Shown: positions 9,094 through 16,379 of the stretch, piece after piece
Position numbering within the stretch: the first letter of the stretch is position 1
Layout of the letters: the number at the start of each line of letters is the position of its first letter
From: Maricaulis sp.
Lineage (GTDB): Bacteria; Pseudomonadota; Alphaproteobacteria; Caulobacterales; Maricaulaceae
Reading direction: 5' to 3'
DNA: 39,841 nt
NCBI RefSeq assembly: GCF_030149235.1
Contig: NZ_JASBRW010000029.1
Coordinates: 1-39,841 of the forward strand
Translations under genes and position numbers: made by a program
The notes under the pieces: generated by a model
Databases searched by the model: none
The model's input: the letters and a program-made list of their open reading frames with translations, nothing else
Told to the model about the DNA's origin: nothing

Positions 9094-9558
9094 ATGACGA
9101 TGCCCGTGCAAAACCAGCCCGACGCCCGCCCGGATGCGACCGACAAGGAAGCAGGCCTTTCCCTGCTTGAAGTCCTGGTGACGATCACCATTATCGGCAT
9201 TTTCGGTACCATTGTTCTGCTCAATGTCCTGCCAGCCCAGGAACAGGCCATGGTGCAGAAGGCGCGTACGGATATTGCAACGCTGGAGCAGGCGATCGAT
9301 GCCTATCGCCTCGACATGCGCCGCTATCCGACCACCGAGCAGGGGCTCGACGCTCTGATGACGCCGCCCTCCGGGGACGCCGCGAATTACCGTCCGGGCG
9401 GATATCTGCGCCGGCTCGAGGATGATCCCTGGGGCAATCCCTACCAGTACGCCTATCCGGGCCGCGACGGCCGGGTTTTCGATATCTGGTCGCTTGGCGC
9501 CGATGGCCGTGAAGGTGGCGAGGATCTCGACGCCGATATCGGTAATTGGGAGCGCTGA
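9094..9558 (+). CDS. gspG: Major pseudopilin GspG
   Basis: Major subunit of the type II pseudopilus, 154 aa before processing. The prepilin cleavage site is G21|L22 in 'KEAGLSLLEVLV', with the required Glu at mature position 5 and a hydrophobic helix following. The +1 residue is Leu rather than the usual Phe. The C-terminal globular part has the GspG hallmarks 'YPTTEQGLDALMTPP', 'DDPWGNPYQYAYPG' and 'FDIWSLGADGREGG', which include the calcium-binding loop. A ribosome site GGGAG (about 9083-9087) precedes ATG 9094. The stop TGA overlaps the next ATG by one base. The substrate for processing belongs to the peptidase encoded at 15029-15508. Confidence 0.97.
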   Translation: MTMPVQNQPDARPDATDKEAGLSLLEVLVTITIIGIFGTIVLLNVLPAQEQAMVQKARTDIATLEQAIDAYRLDMRRYPTTEQGLDALMTPPSGDAANYRPGGYLRRLEDDPWGNPYQYAYPGRDGRVFDIWSLGADGREGGEDLDADIGNWER

Positions 9559-10052
9559 TGCCGGCTCGCCTGCCATCTGATGCAGGCCTCTCCTTGCTGG
9601 AGATCCTGGTCGCGATCACCATTCTTGCAATGGTGTCGACCGCCGTCGTGTTCGCTGTTCAGCCCGCCGATGACCCGCTCGACAGCGAGGCGGACCGGCT
9701 GACGCTGCGGCTCAATCATGCCAGCCAGGATGCCATCGCCACGGGACAGCCGGTCGGTCTGGTGATCGAGGATTTCGGCGCCGGCTACGCGTTTTATCGC
9801 TATGTCGACGGGCTCTGGCGGCCGATGAACAATCATCCGGGTCTGCAGCCGCACACGATGGACGCGGATATCCGTCTGACCGTCACCGATGCCGTTCTGC
9901 GCGAGGCGCAGGGCAGTGCCGTGCCGGTCTTCTGGTTTGACCCGGCCGGACTCAATGATCCCTTCCGCCTGCTTCTCCAGGGTGAGGGGCGCGAGATCGA
10001 GCTCAGCTGGACCGAGCGGGAAAGTCTCGAGCGCCGGGAGATCGGTTCATGA
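9558..10052 (+). CDS. gspH: Minor pseudopilin GspH
   Basis: Minor pseudopilin, 164 aa, expected at the tip complex of the pseudopilus. A very short leader gives a cleavage site G10|L11 in 'SDAGLSLLEILVAI', Glu at +5 (E15), and a hydrophobic helix to about residue 35. The rest is a GspH-type globular domain of low similarity. Assignment rests on the prepilin motif, size and position between gspG and gspI. The ATG at 9558 shares its A with the gspG TGA, and the gene overlaps gspI by 4 bases (ATGA). As in GspG, +1 is Leu, so the peptidase of this strain must accept Leu at this position. Confidence 0.88.
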   Translation: MPARLPSDAGLSLLEILVAITILAMVSTAVVFAVQPADDPLDSEADRLTLRLNHASQDAIATGQPVGLVIEDFGAGYAFYRYVDGLWRPMNNHPGLQPHTMDADIRLTVTDAVLREAQGSAVPVFWFDPAGLNDPFRLLLQGEGREIELSWTERESLERREIGS

Positions 10053-10429
10053 CCGGCCCGTCGTCTGGCGTCCCCGCGCCCGAGCGCGGCTTCTCGCTCA
10101 TCGAGGTGATGACGGCGCTGGCCATTCTGGCGCTCGCCGGGCTGGCCGTGGTCAATATGGTTTCGGTGACGACGCGCAACACGACCGCGGTCGAGACCCG
10201 GGCACTGGGCATGGTCGCTGCCGAGAACCTGATGAATATGGAATTGCTGCGTCCGGGCCGCATCCAGGGACGGTCCGGGGATTATGAGCTCGCCGGGGTG
10301 CACTATGCCTGGGAGCTGGATGTCGGCGCCACGACGGACCGGGAGCTCGTGCGCCTGGTCATGACGGTGCGCGAGGCCGAAAGCGACTATGTCGTTGGCC
10401 GGATCGAAACCTTCCGGCGGAGGTCATGA
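10049..10429 (+). CDS. gspI: Minor pseudopilin GspI
   Basis: Minor pseudopilin, 126 aa, that normally forms the tip trimer with GspJ and GspK and starts pseudopilus assembly. Cleavage site G14|F15 in 'PERGFSLIEVMTALAIL', Glu at +5 (E19), then the hydrophobic helix. 'AENLMNMELLRPG' in the mature part resembles the conserved 'A.N.....R' stretch of GspI. Size and place in the operon are typical. It overlaps gspH and gspJ by 4 bases on each side (ATGA), so translation is coupled through the minor pseudopilin block. Confidence 0.92.
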   Translation: MTGPSSGVPAPERGFSLIEVMTALAILALAGLAVVNMVSVTTRNTTAVETRALGMVAAENLMNMELLRPGRIQGRSGDYELAGVHYAWELDVGATTDRELVRLVMTVREAESDYVVGRIETFRRRS

Positions 10430-11082
10430 GCATGGCTGTGACCGCGGACAAAAGCGCCGGCTTCTCGCTTCTGGAAGTTCTGATCGCGACCTTTGTCTTC
10501 GCCATTATCGGCGCCATTTCGGTGGCCCTGATGGCGACGACGCTGACTGCGCGGGACGTCAATGAAGAGGCCCTGGTACGCTCTGCCGCGATCGACCGGG
10601 TCCGCGTGCTGCTGCGCGAGGATCTCGGTCAGCTGGCCGACCGGCCCGTGCGTGGCCCGGATGGCTTTGTCCGGGACTATATTTTCGCGGGCGACAATGC
10701 CGGGCTGCGTCTCGAGGGCGGAGCGGACAATGAGCGCATCCTGTTCGCCTTCACCCGCTATGGCCGCGCCAATCCGGGCTATGTCCGGGCGCGCAGCTCG
10801 CTCATCCATGTCGAATACCTCGTTCGCGGCGAACAGTTGATCCGGCGCGCATCGGATTATCCGGACATGACCGGCGAAACGCGTCAGAGCGAGCAGGTCC
10901 TGTCGCAAAGTGCCCAGGCGATCGCGGCGGAATTCTATTTCGGCGTCAATTGGCGCAGCCAGGCCCAGCGTCGGCCGGGGCGCGATAATGAAGCCTTCCC
11001 CCGCGCTGTCCGCTTGCGTTACACGGCGCCTGGTTTCGGTGCGCTGGAATTTGTCGCGGTGACGCCGGAGGGGCTGTCATGA
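10426..11082 (+). CDS. gspJ: Minor pseudopilin GspJ
   Basis: Minor pseudopilin, 218 aa. Cleavage site G12|F13 in 'SAGFSLLEVLIATFVF', Glu at +5 (E17), hydrophobic helix to about residue 38. The globular part ('REDLGQLADRPVRGPDG', 'RYGRANPGYVRARSSLIHVEYLV', 'AVRLRYTAPGFGALEF') matches the GspJ pattern of a long beta-rich domain with a late 'P.AV.......G' motif. ATG 10426 overlaps the gspI stop by 4 bases; ATG 10432 is a less likely alternative. Ends 4 bases into gspK. Confidence 0.93.
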   Translation: MSMAVTADKSAGFSLLEVLIATFVFAIIGAISVALMATTLTARDVNEEALVRSAAIDRVRVLLREDLGQLADRPVRGPDGFVRDYIFAGDNAGLRLEGGADNERILFAFTRYGRANPGYVRARSSLIHVEYLVRGEQLIRRASDYPDMTGETRQSEQVLSQSAQAIAAEFYFGVNWRSQAQRRPGRDNEAFPRAVRLRYTAPGFGALEFVAVTPEGLS

Positions 11083-12065
11083 TCGCCGCCAGCAAGGAAC
11101 GCGGCGCGGCGCTGATCAGCGCCTTGCTCCTGGTCGCGCTGATGACGACCGTCGCCATGACCCTGGCGACGGATCTGCGCTTTTCCATGCGCCGCACTGC
11201 CAATCTGGAAATCCGTGACCAGGCCTATTGGTATGCGCTGGGCGCGCGCGACTTTGCCGAGGTCTCCATCGAGCGTGCCATGCGGGCGCCGGAAGAGGCG
11301 CTGCGGCCGGATGCGGGATGGCTCAACGGACCGCAGATTTTTCCGATCGAACAGGGTCAGCTCGCAGGGACCATCACTGATGGCAATAACTGCTTCAACC
11401 TGAACAGCCTGGTCTCGCGCGGCGAGGATGGTGTGTTGCGCGAAGTGCCAGAGCAGCGGCGACGCTTCGAGCTGTTGATGAATGCCGCAGGCCTGCCGCC
11501 ACAGGAGACCGGCCGGATCGCGGCCCAGGCCCTGGACTGGCTCGATAGCGACGTGCGCCAGACCCTGTCCGGTGGTGAGGACGAGCTCTATGGCGAGCTG
11601 GGTCGTGCCTATCGTACCGGCAATACGCTGATGGTGGAGCCGGCCGAGCTTCTCGCCCTGGATGCCATGACGCCGGATATCTACCGGGTGCTCGAACCGC
11701 TGGTCTGTACCCGGCCGATGACGGATCCGCTCTCGCTCAACATCAACACGCTCAGGACCGACCAATTGCCTCTGCTGGTCGCGGCGCTGGACGGCAATGT
11801 CACCCAGGTCGAGGCTGATGGCCTGTTGTTGCGGCGCCCGCCAGCCGGGTTCGAGCAGGCGTCGGAGTTCTGGGACCAGGGCGTGTTCGAGACCTTCGAG
11901 CTGACCGACGCGCTCCGTTCGAGCGTCGGCATCACCACGAATTATTTTGAGATTGAAATCGACGTGCTTTATGCCGGCATGCGTTTCGAGCTCAACGAAA
12001 CGGTCGAATGGCGCGGCGGGGGATCCGTGCGCCGCCTGACCCAACGCTATGGAAGCTTTTCATGA
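11079..12065 (+). CDS. gspK: Minor pseudopilin GspK
   Basis: Large minor pseudopilin, 328 aa, that caps the pseudopilus tip. The leader 'MIAASKERG' ends at G9|A10 and the following helix 'AALISALLLVALMTTVAM' has no Glu at +5, the expected GspK exception. The large alpha-helical insertion and the motif 'CFNLNSLV', then 'AQALDWLDSD' and 'SLNINTLRTDQLPLLVAAL', are typical of the GspK family (helix-hairpin-helix-like repeats and calcium sites). Overlaps gspJ and gspL by 4 bases each. Confidence 0.94.
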   Translation: MIAASKERGAALISALLLVALMTTVAMTLATDLRFSMRRTANLEIRDQAYWYALGARDFAEVSIERAMRAPEEALRPDAGWLNGPQIFPIEQGQLAGTITDGNNCFNLNSLVSRGEDGVLREVPEQRRRFELLMNAAGLPPQETGRIAAQALDWLDSDVRQTLSGGEDELYGELGRAYRTGNTLMVEPAELLALDAMTPDIYRVLEPLVCTRPMTDPLSLNINTLRTDQLPLLVAALDGNVTQVEADGLLLRRPPAGFEQASEFWDQGVFETFELTDALRSSVGITTNYFEIEIDVLYAGMRFELNETVEWRGGGSVRRLTQRYGSFS

Positions 12066-13282
12066 GCCAGGATCTTGTCATCCAGGTACACGATACGGGC
12101 GCGCTCGACTGGTCGGTGATCGACCGGGCGAGCGGTAATACGCTCCTGTCCGGCCACAGCGGTGCCGCGGAAACGCCGGAGATTCCCGCCACCGACGGGG
12201 TTGATCGTACGCTATGCATCCTGCCGGGTGAGCGTGTTTTCGTCTCCCGTATCAGCCTGCCGGCCCGCAGTGAGCGCGAGGCGCGCCAGGCGGCACCTTT
12301 CATGATCGAGGACGAGCTGGCTTCGTCCCTGGACGATACGCGCATTGTGCCCGGCGCCAAGGCGGGCGACGGCAAACGCTGGGTGATGGGCGCGGAGGAT
12401 GGCTGGGTGGAGGCGCTGGAAGCGCGTCTCGTCCCGGTCCTCGTCCGCCCGGTCTACACGCTGGCGGATTACCAGGCTGCAGCGGATGATGAGGCCGCGC
12501 TGACCCTGTTTGACCGCCGCGGTGATGTCCTCTTCTGGTATGGCCAGAGCGCCCAGCAGGACGGCACGGCCTTTGGCGGCGCGGTGGATCCGGAACTGTT
12601 CGGCCAGATCGCGCATGCTATCGTGCATGGGGCGTCCGGCGGTGATGTCGCGGTCTCGTCCTCCCTCGGATTGACCGGCGCGGCCTTCCGCGCCGCGCCG
12701 CGTGAGGATCTGGCGGCGCGTGCGGCCCGCATCGGCGATGATGTGCTCGGCCAGCTGCCGGCCCTGTTCGGCGAACGCTGGTTGTCGACGCTGGACTGGT
12801 CTTCCGTGCTCAAACCGATGCGCCTGACCGCGGCGTTGGCGGCCGCGCTCTTGCTCGCATTTGCGGCGCTTCTGGGCTCGGAGGCGATGTATTACCGGCT
12901 CCAGGCTGATCGTTTCGACGAGGCCAGCGTGGCGGTCTTCCGCTCTGCCGTGCCGGAAGTGACACGTCGTGTGATCCCGGCCGAGGCCGAGCGTATCCTT
13001 GGCGACCGTATCGCAGCGTTGGGGGGAGGAGAGACCTCGTCCTTCCTGCTGCATGTGGCGGCGCTGGCCGAACTGACCGCCGACAACGACCGTGTCCGGG
13101 TCGATGGTATCCGCTTTGACCAGGCCCGGGCCGAATTGCGCGTCTCTGCGCTCTATACCGACTTTGCCGATTTCGATGCGCTGACGGCCGAGGCTGCACG
13201 CATGGGCATCGGGCTTGAAGATAATGGCGCGCGCGAAGGCGAGGCCGGCCTTGAGGGCGAATTTGTGTTGAGGCTGCGATGA
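12062..13282 (+). CDS. gspL: Type II secretion assembly protein GspL
   Basis: Bitopic inner-membrane protein, 406 aa, that recruits GspE to the membrane through its cytoplasmic actin-like domain and pairs with GspM through its periplasmic domain. The cytoplasmic domain spans about residues 1-250 ('PGERVFVSRISLPARSEREA', 'FMIEDELASSLDD'). One membrane helix follows at about 254-277 ('LTAALAAALLLAFAALLG'), then a ferredoxin-like periplasmic domain. ATG 12062 was chosen because it overlaps the gspK stop by 4 bases, as elsewhere in this operon; the in-frame ATG at 12008 would add 18 residues with no family match. Confidence 0.92.
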   Translation: MSQDLVIQVHDTGALDWSVIDRASGNTLLSGHSGAAETPEIPATDGVDRTLCILPGERVFVSRISLPARSEREARQAAPFMIEDELASSLDDTRIVPGAKAGDGKRWVMGAEDGWVEALEARLVPVLVRPVYTLADYQAAADDEAALTLFDRRGDVLFWYGQSAQQDGTAFGGAVDPELFGQIAHAIVHGASGGDVAVSSSLGLTGAAFRAAPREDLAARAARIGDDVLGQLPALFGERWLSTLDWSSVLKPMRLTAALAAALLLAFAALLGSEAMYYRLQADRFDEASVAVFRSAVPEVTRRVIPAEAERILGDRIAALGGGETSSFLLHVAALAELTADNDRVRVDGIRFDQARAELRVSALYTDFADFDALTAEAARMGIGLEDNGAREGEAGLEGEFVLRLR

Positions 13283-13779
13283 ACCCGGTGATCTCCGCAA
13301 TCCAGGCCTATTGGGCCGGCCGCACGGACCGTGAACAGGTCCTTCTCGCTATCATGACAGTGATGCTCGTCGGGCTGATTGGCTATCTCCTGCTGGCCCG
13401 GCCGCTGTTCGATTTCCATGATCGGGCGCGCAATGACTATGCCGGGTCGATGCAGCTCTACCGCGCGATCGAGGCGGATGCCGCGACCTATCGCGAACTT
13501 GCCGCCGGGGCGTCCAGCCAGTCCGGATCCGAGCAGTCCCTGCGCGCCATTGTCGGTTCGTTGGCGATCGGCAACCAGATCGCCATCGCCCGCATGATCC
13601 CCGGTGATGACGGTTCCCTGACCGTCAATATCGAGCGCGCCCCGACCCGCGCGGTCATGGCCTGGCTGATCGATCTGGAGGAACGCTATGGCGTCCAGGT
13701 CATGGCCAGCACGATGGACCGCGATGGCAATGAATATGCCCAGATCAGCCTGGTCCTGCGTCGCGGCGGGGGGCGCTAG
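13279..13779 (+). CDS. gspM: Type II secretion assembly protein GspM
   Basis: Small bitopic protein, 166 aa, that stabilises GspL. A short cytoplasmic tail is followed by one membrane helix (about residues 20-41, 'VLLAIMTVMLVGLIGYLLLA'), a coiled region and a small periplasmic alpha/beta domain ending 'QISLVLRRGGGR'. Size, topology and place between gspL and gspN fit GspM; sequence conservation in this family is low, so the call leans on context. It overlaps gspL by 4 bases and its TAG abuts the gspN ATG directly. Confidence 0.88.
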   Translation: MNPVISAIQAYWAGRTDREQVLLAIMTVMLVGLIGYLLLARPLFDFHDRARNDYAGSMQLYRAIEADAATYRELAAGASSQSGSEQSLRAIVGSLAIGNQIAIARMIPGDDGSLTVNIERAPTRAVMAWLIDLEERYGVQVMASTMDRDGNEYAQISLVLRRGGGR

Positions 13780-14514
13780 ATGATGCGCTATCTACTCATC
13801 GGTCTCGCCTCGCTGCTGGTCTGGCTGATCGTTCTGATGCCCCTGAAGGCGGTAATGATTGTCGCCGGCGGCGCGTCGGCCTTTGGTTATCAGGATGTCT
13901 ATGGATCGCTCTGGCAGGGCCGCATCTATGGCATGCGTGTCGCCGGCGCCATGCCGGTGCGCGAGGTCGAGCTGGCCGTCAATCCGCTGCCGCTTCTGAT
14001 CGGACGCCTGTCCGCAGACTGGGTGGTCCGCGATGCCAGCCTGCGCGGCCGGGGCCAGGTGCAATGGGGCGGTGACCGCCTGCAGCTCAACTCGACCCGG
14101 TTTGATGCCAGCTTGCACCGCCTCGGCCTGTCGGCGTTTCCCGGACTGGACCTGGACGGCCAGGTCTCTGCGACGCTGACGCAGCTGGACATGGACGGTG
14201 ACACCTGCCTGAGTGCGGAAGGCGCGATGCGCACCGCGGCCCTGAGCCAGTTCGCCGCCACCTATGGCTATGACGGACCCGATCTGGTCGGCCAATTCTC
14301 TTGCCGTGACGACCGTCTCGTGCTCGATTTCTCCGGCATCAGCGATGATCTCAGCCTGACGGGCGAGATCGATTTCGACCGCAGCGGATATCGCTGGTCG
14401 CTGGAAGTGCAGACCCCGCGCGCCGAGCTGGCGGATGTCCTGGCGCTGGGCGGGCTGGAACGCGCCGGCAATATCTGGCGGCGCCAGGGGAGTGTGGGTT
14501 ATGGCGAGCCTTAA
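13780..14514 (+). CDS. gspN: Type II secretion protein GspN
   Basis: GspN-family protein, 244 aa, present in only some type II systems and of uncertain role in assembly. A membrane helix lies at about residues 3-28 ('LIGLASLLVWLIVLMPLKAV'). The periplasmic part contains the family-type stretches 'GYQDVYGSLWQGRIYGMRV', 'WVVRDASLRGRGQVQWG' and 'GLDLDGQVSATL', and ends with a short strand-rich repeat ('VLDFSGISDDLSLTGEIDF'). The start ATG follows the gspM stop without a gap. Its last 14 bases are also the start of the downstream lipoprotein gene in another frame. Confidence 0.88.
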   Translation: MMRYLLIGLASLLVWLIVLMPLKAVMIVAGGASAFGYQDVYGSLWQGRIYGMRVAGAMPVREVELAVNPLPLLIGRLSADWVVRDASLRGRGQVQWGGDRLQLNSTRFDASLHRLGLSAFPGLDLDGQVSATLTQLDMDGDTCLSAEGAMRTAALSQFAATYGYDGPDLVGQFSCRDDRLVLDFSGISDDLSLTGEIDFDRSGYRWSLEVQTPRAELADVLALGGLERAGNIWRRQGSVGYGEP

Positions 14515-15010
14515 TCGATGGATGGCTGCGCTGGCAGGTGCGACGGTTTTGGGCGGCTGTACGACCACTGATGGCCTGCCCGTCCCGACCGGACCGCAAA
14601 CGGCCAACCCTGATACGGATACGGCGGCTCTGGTCGAGGGGCTCGATCAATTGCCGCCGCAGCAGCTGGACGCCGGCGAATGTGCCGGCTTCTTCTGGAG
14701 CGCTGATGCCGAGCATCGTTTCCTCGCCTTCGAAAATGAAACCTTGGGCTATGCCCGGGTTTTCGCCGACGGCCAGGTCCATGAATTCGCGGTCCCCTCG
14801 CGCCAAGGCAGCCATATCGCGGGCGACCTGTATCAGCGGCACTATGTCGATGCCGCCCGCCAGCTCGACATGCGCCTGAGCGGAACGATAGGGGAGCGTT
14901 TGCCCGACGGGCAGCGCATCGAGCGCTCCGTGCTCAGTATCCAGCAGACCGATGGTCAGCGCATGGTCATTCCGGTCATCGGACATTATGCCTGCCGCGT
15001 CAGCCCGTAA
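14501..15010 (+). CDS. Small lipoprotein at the end of the gsp operon; candidate type II secretion accessory protein
   Basis: Predicted 169-aa lipoprotein of no family I recognise. The N-terminus is basic then hydrophobic and ends in the lipobox 'VLGGC', giving Cys20 as the lipidated residue; the +2 residue is Thr, which does not signal inner-membrane retention, so outer-membrane sorting is likely. The mature part is about 150 aa, acidic, with a pair of cysteines (in 'AGECAGFFW' and near the C-terminus 'HYACRVSP') that could form a disulfide. It overlaps gspN by 14 bases and ends the operon 18 bases before the convergent peptidase gene. Position and lipidation make a pilotin (GspS-like) role possible, but it does not look like the small helical known pilotins, so this is inference. 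ATG 14501 was chosen because it alone places the signal peptide at the N-terminus. Confidence 0.8.
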   Translation: MASLNRWMAALAGATVLGGCTTTDGLPVPTGPQTANPDTDTAALVEGLDQLPPQQLDAGECAGFFWSADAEHRFLAFENETLGYARVFADGQVHEFAVPSRQGSHIAGDLYQRHYVDAARQLDMRLSGTIGERLPDGQRIERSVLSIQQTDGQRMVIPVIGHYACRVSP

Positions 15011-15012
15011 CT

Positions 15013-15044
15013 CTGGAACACCAGCTGGCTAGAACACCAACTGG
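15013..15044. repeat. Tandem 16-bp duplication at the gspO stop codon
   Basis: Bases 15013-15028 and 15029-15044 are two adjacent 16-mers differing at two positions (CTGGAACACCAGCTGG and CTAGAACACCAACTGG). The second copy encodes the last residues and TAG stop of the minus-strand gene at 15029-15508. At the stop position the other copy reads CAG on that strand, so the stop depends on one of the two differences. Confidence 0.85.
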
Positions 15045-15508
15045 AACGGTGCGCCGAAAGCGTGGAAGAACCAGGCCATGAAAATGCCATAGGCGATCCA
15101 GGGGCCGAAGGCGATCGCCGTCGTCTGGTCTGGAGCCCGGCGTTCGGCCAGCCCCACCAGGAAAACGTAGAGCAGGGCGGTCCAGCTGCCGATCAGCAAG
15201 ATCACCGGCAGCATCCAGGCACCGCACCAGGCGCCGCCGGCGGCGAGGAGTTTGGCATCGCCGCGGCCCAGCCCGTCAATGCCGCGCAGATAGCGATAGC
15301 CCAGCTCGACCGAGACCAGCATGCCATAGCCGAGCGCCGCGCCGATCAGGGGCGACCAGATCTGGTCGAGCAGCACGATATTGACTGCCAGCCCGGCTGG
15401 AATCAGCGGTAAAGTGATTTTGTCCGGCAGGCGGAAGCTCTGCGTGTCGGTCCAGACCAGCGCAATAAGGGCGGCCAGAAGCAAAAAAGTGGCAAAGTGC
15501 AGCAGCAC
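15029..15508 (-). CDS. gspO: Prepilin peptidase (A24 family), GspO-type, short form
   Basis: Membrane aspartyl protease, 159 aa, that would cleave the leaders of GspG-K at the Gly|Leu or Gly|Phe bond. About five to six membrane helices are visible. The two catalytic aspartates are D21 in 'WTDTQSFRLPD' and D84 in the diagnostic 'GLGRGDAKLLAAGG'. It lacks the N-terminal cysteine-containing methyltransferase domain of classical GspO/PilD, so it resembles CpaA/TadV-length enzymes; N-methylation of pseudopilins must come from elsewhere or be absent. The start codon is GTG with AAGGG about 10 bases upstream. It is convergent with the gsp operon and divergent from phnC, so it is separately transcribed. 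It could also serve the Tad pilus genes at the right end; location favours gsp. Confidence 0.88.
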   Translation of the reverse strand: MLLHFATFLLLAALIALVWTDTQSFRLPDKITLPLIPAGLAVNIVLLDQIWSPLIGAALGYGMLVSVELGYRYLRGIDGLGRGDAKLLAAGGAWCGAWMLPVILLIGSWTALLYVFLVGLAERRAPDQTTAIAFGPWIAYGIFMAWFFHAFGAPFQLVF

Positions 15509-15520
15509 GTGGATCAGCCC

Positions 15521-15538
15521 TTGTCACAAAAGCCTCAT
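15521..15538 (+). promoter_or_regulatory. Weak Pho-box-like repeat upstream of phnC
   Basis: TTGTCAC (15521-15527), four bases AAAA, then GCCTCAT (15532-15538) resembles the 7-4-7 direct repeat bound by PhoB (CTGTCAT-type half-sites). The first half fits well (5 of 7) and the second only partly (4 of 7). It lies in the 73-bp divergent gap between gspO and phnC, about 44 bases before the phnC start. Candidate only. Confidence 0.35.
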
Positions 15539-15581
15539 CGGCATACGCCAAAAACGGGTGAGTACGAAGGGGAAATAAAGC

Positions 15582-16379
15582 ATGGCCGAGGCTGTTGCTG
15601 CGCTCCACGCTGATCATGTCCGCATGACATTTGGCGAGACCAAGGCGCTTGATGACGTATCGCTGACGGTGAATACCGGCGAAATGGTCGCTTTGATCGG
15701 GCCCTCCGGTTCCGGCAAGTCGACGTTGTTGCGTGTTGCTGCAGCCTTGCAGATCGCCGATAGCAATTCCGGACCGGTGTCGATTCTCGGCAAGACTATG
15801 CAGGAGGGCGGCAAGCTCGCCCCAGGTGTGCGCGATAACCGCTCCCATCTCGGCTTCATCTTCCAGCAATTCAACCTGGTCGGCCGCCTGAGCCTGTTCG
15901 GCAATGTTCTGCTCGGTGCGTTGGGCCGCCTGCCGCGCTGGCGCGGTGTGCTGGGTATGTTCCCCAACTCGGTCAAACAGGCGGCGATGGATGCGCTCGA
16001 CCGAGTCGGCATCGCCGAGTTCGCCGGGCGCCGGGCGTCCAACCTGTCCGGTGGGCAGCAGCAGCGTGCCGCCATCGCCCGCTCCCTCGTACAGGGCGCG
16101 GAGGTCCTGTTCGCCGACGAGCCGATCGCCTCGCTAGACCCGGTTTCGGCCCGCAATGTGATGGAATTGCTGCGCGAGCTGAACCAGCAGGACGATCTGA
16201 CCGTCGTCGTGACCCTGCACCAGATCGATTATGCGCGGCAGTTCTGTGACCGCATCGTTGCCCTCAACAAGGGTCAGGTCCTCTATGACGGCCCGCAGGC
16301 CGAGCTGACCAAGGAAAAGCTGATCGAGATCTACGGCCCCGAATTCGAAGCGGCCTTCTACGGGGGAGAAGACGCATGA
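15582..16379 (+). CDS. phnC: Phosphonate/phosphate-type ABC transporter ATP-binding protein PhnC
   Basis: ABC ATPase, 265 aa, energising uptake of phosphate, phosphite or phosphonates. Walker A 'GPSGSGKST' (about residues 45-53), Q-loop 'FIFQQFNLVGRLSLFGNVLLG' region (about 93-113), signature 'LSGGQQQRAAIARSL' (about 150-164), Walker B 'VLFADEPIASLDP' and His switch 'VVTLHQIDYA' are all intact. The 'QFNLV.RLS...NVL.G.LG' stretch is characteristic of PhnC rather than of other importer ATPases. A purine-rich AAGGGGA lies about 10 bases before ATG 15582. It overlaps the next gene by 4 bases (ATGA), so both are one operon. No C-P lyase genes are in the window, so the substrate could be phosphate itself. 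Confidence 0.93.
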   Translation: MAEAVAALHADHVRMTFGETKALDDVSLTVNTGEMVALIGPSGSGKSTLLRVAAALQIADSNSGPVSILGKTMQEGGKLAPGVRDNRSHLGFIFQQFNLVGRLSLFGNVLLGALGRLPRWRGVLGMFPNSVKQAAMDALDRVGIAEFAGRRASNLSGGQQQRAAIARSLVQGAEVLFADEPIASLDPVSARNVMELLRELNQQDDLTVVVTLHQIDYARQFCDRIVALNKGQVLYDGPQAELTKEKLIEIYGPEFEAAFYGGEDA

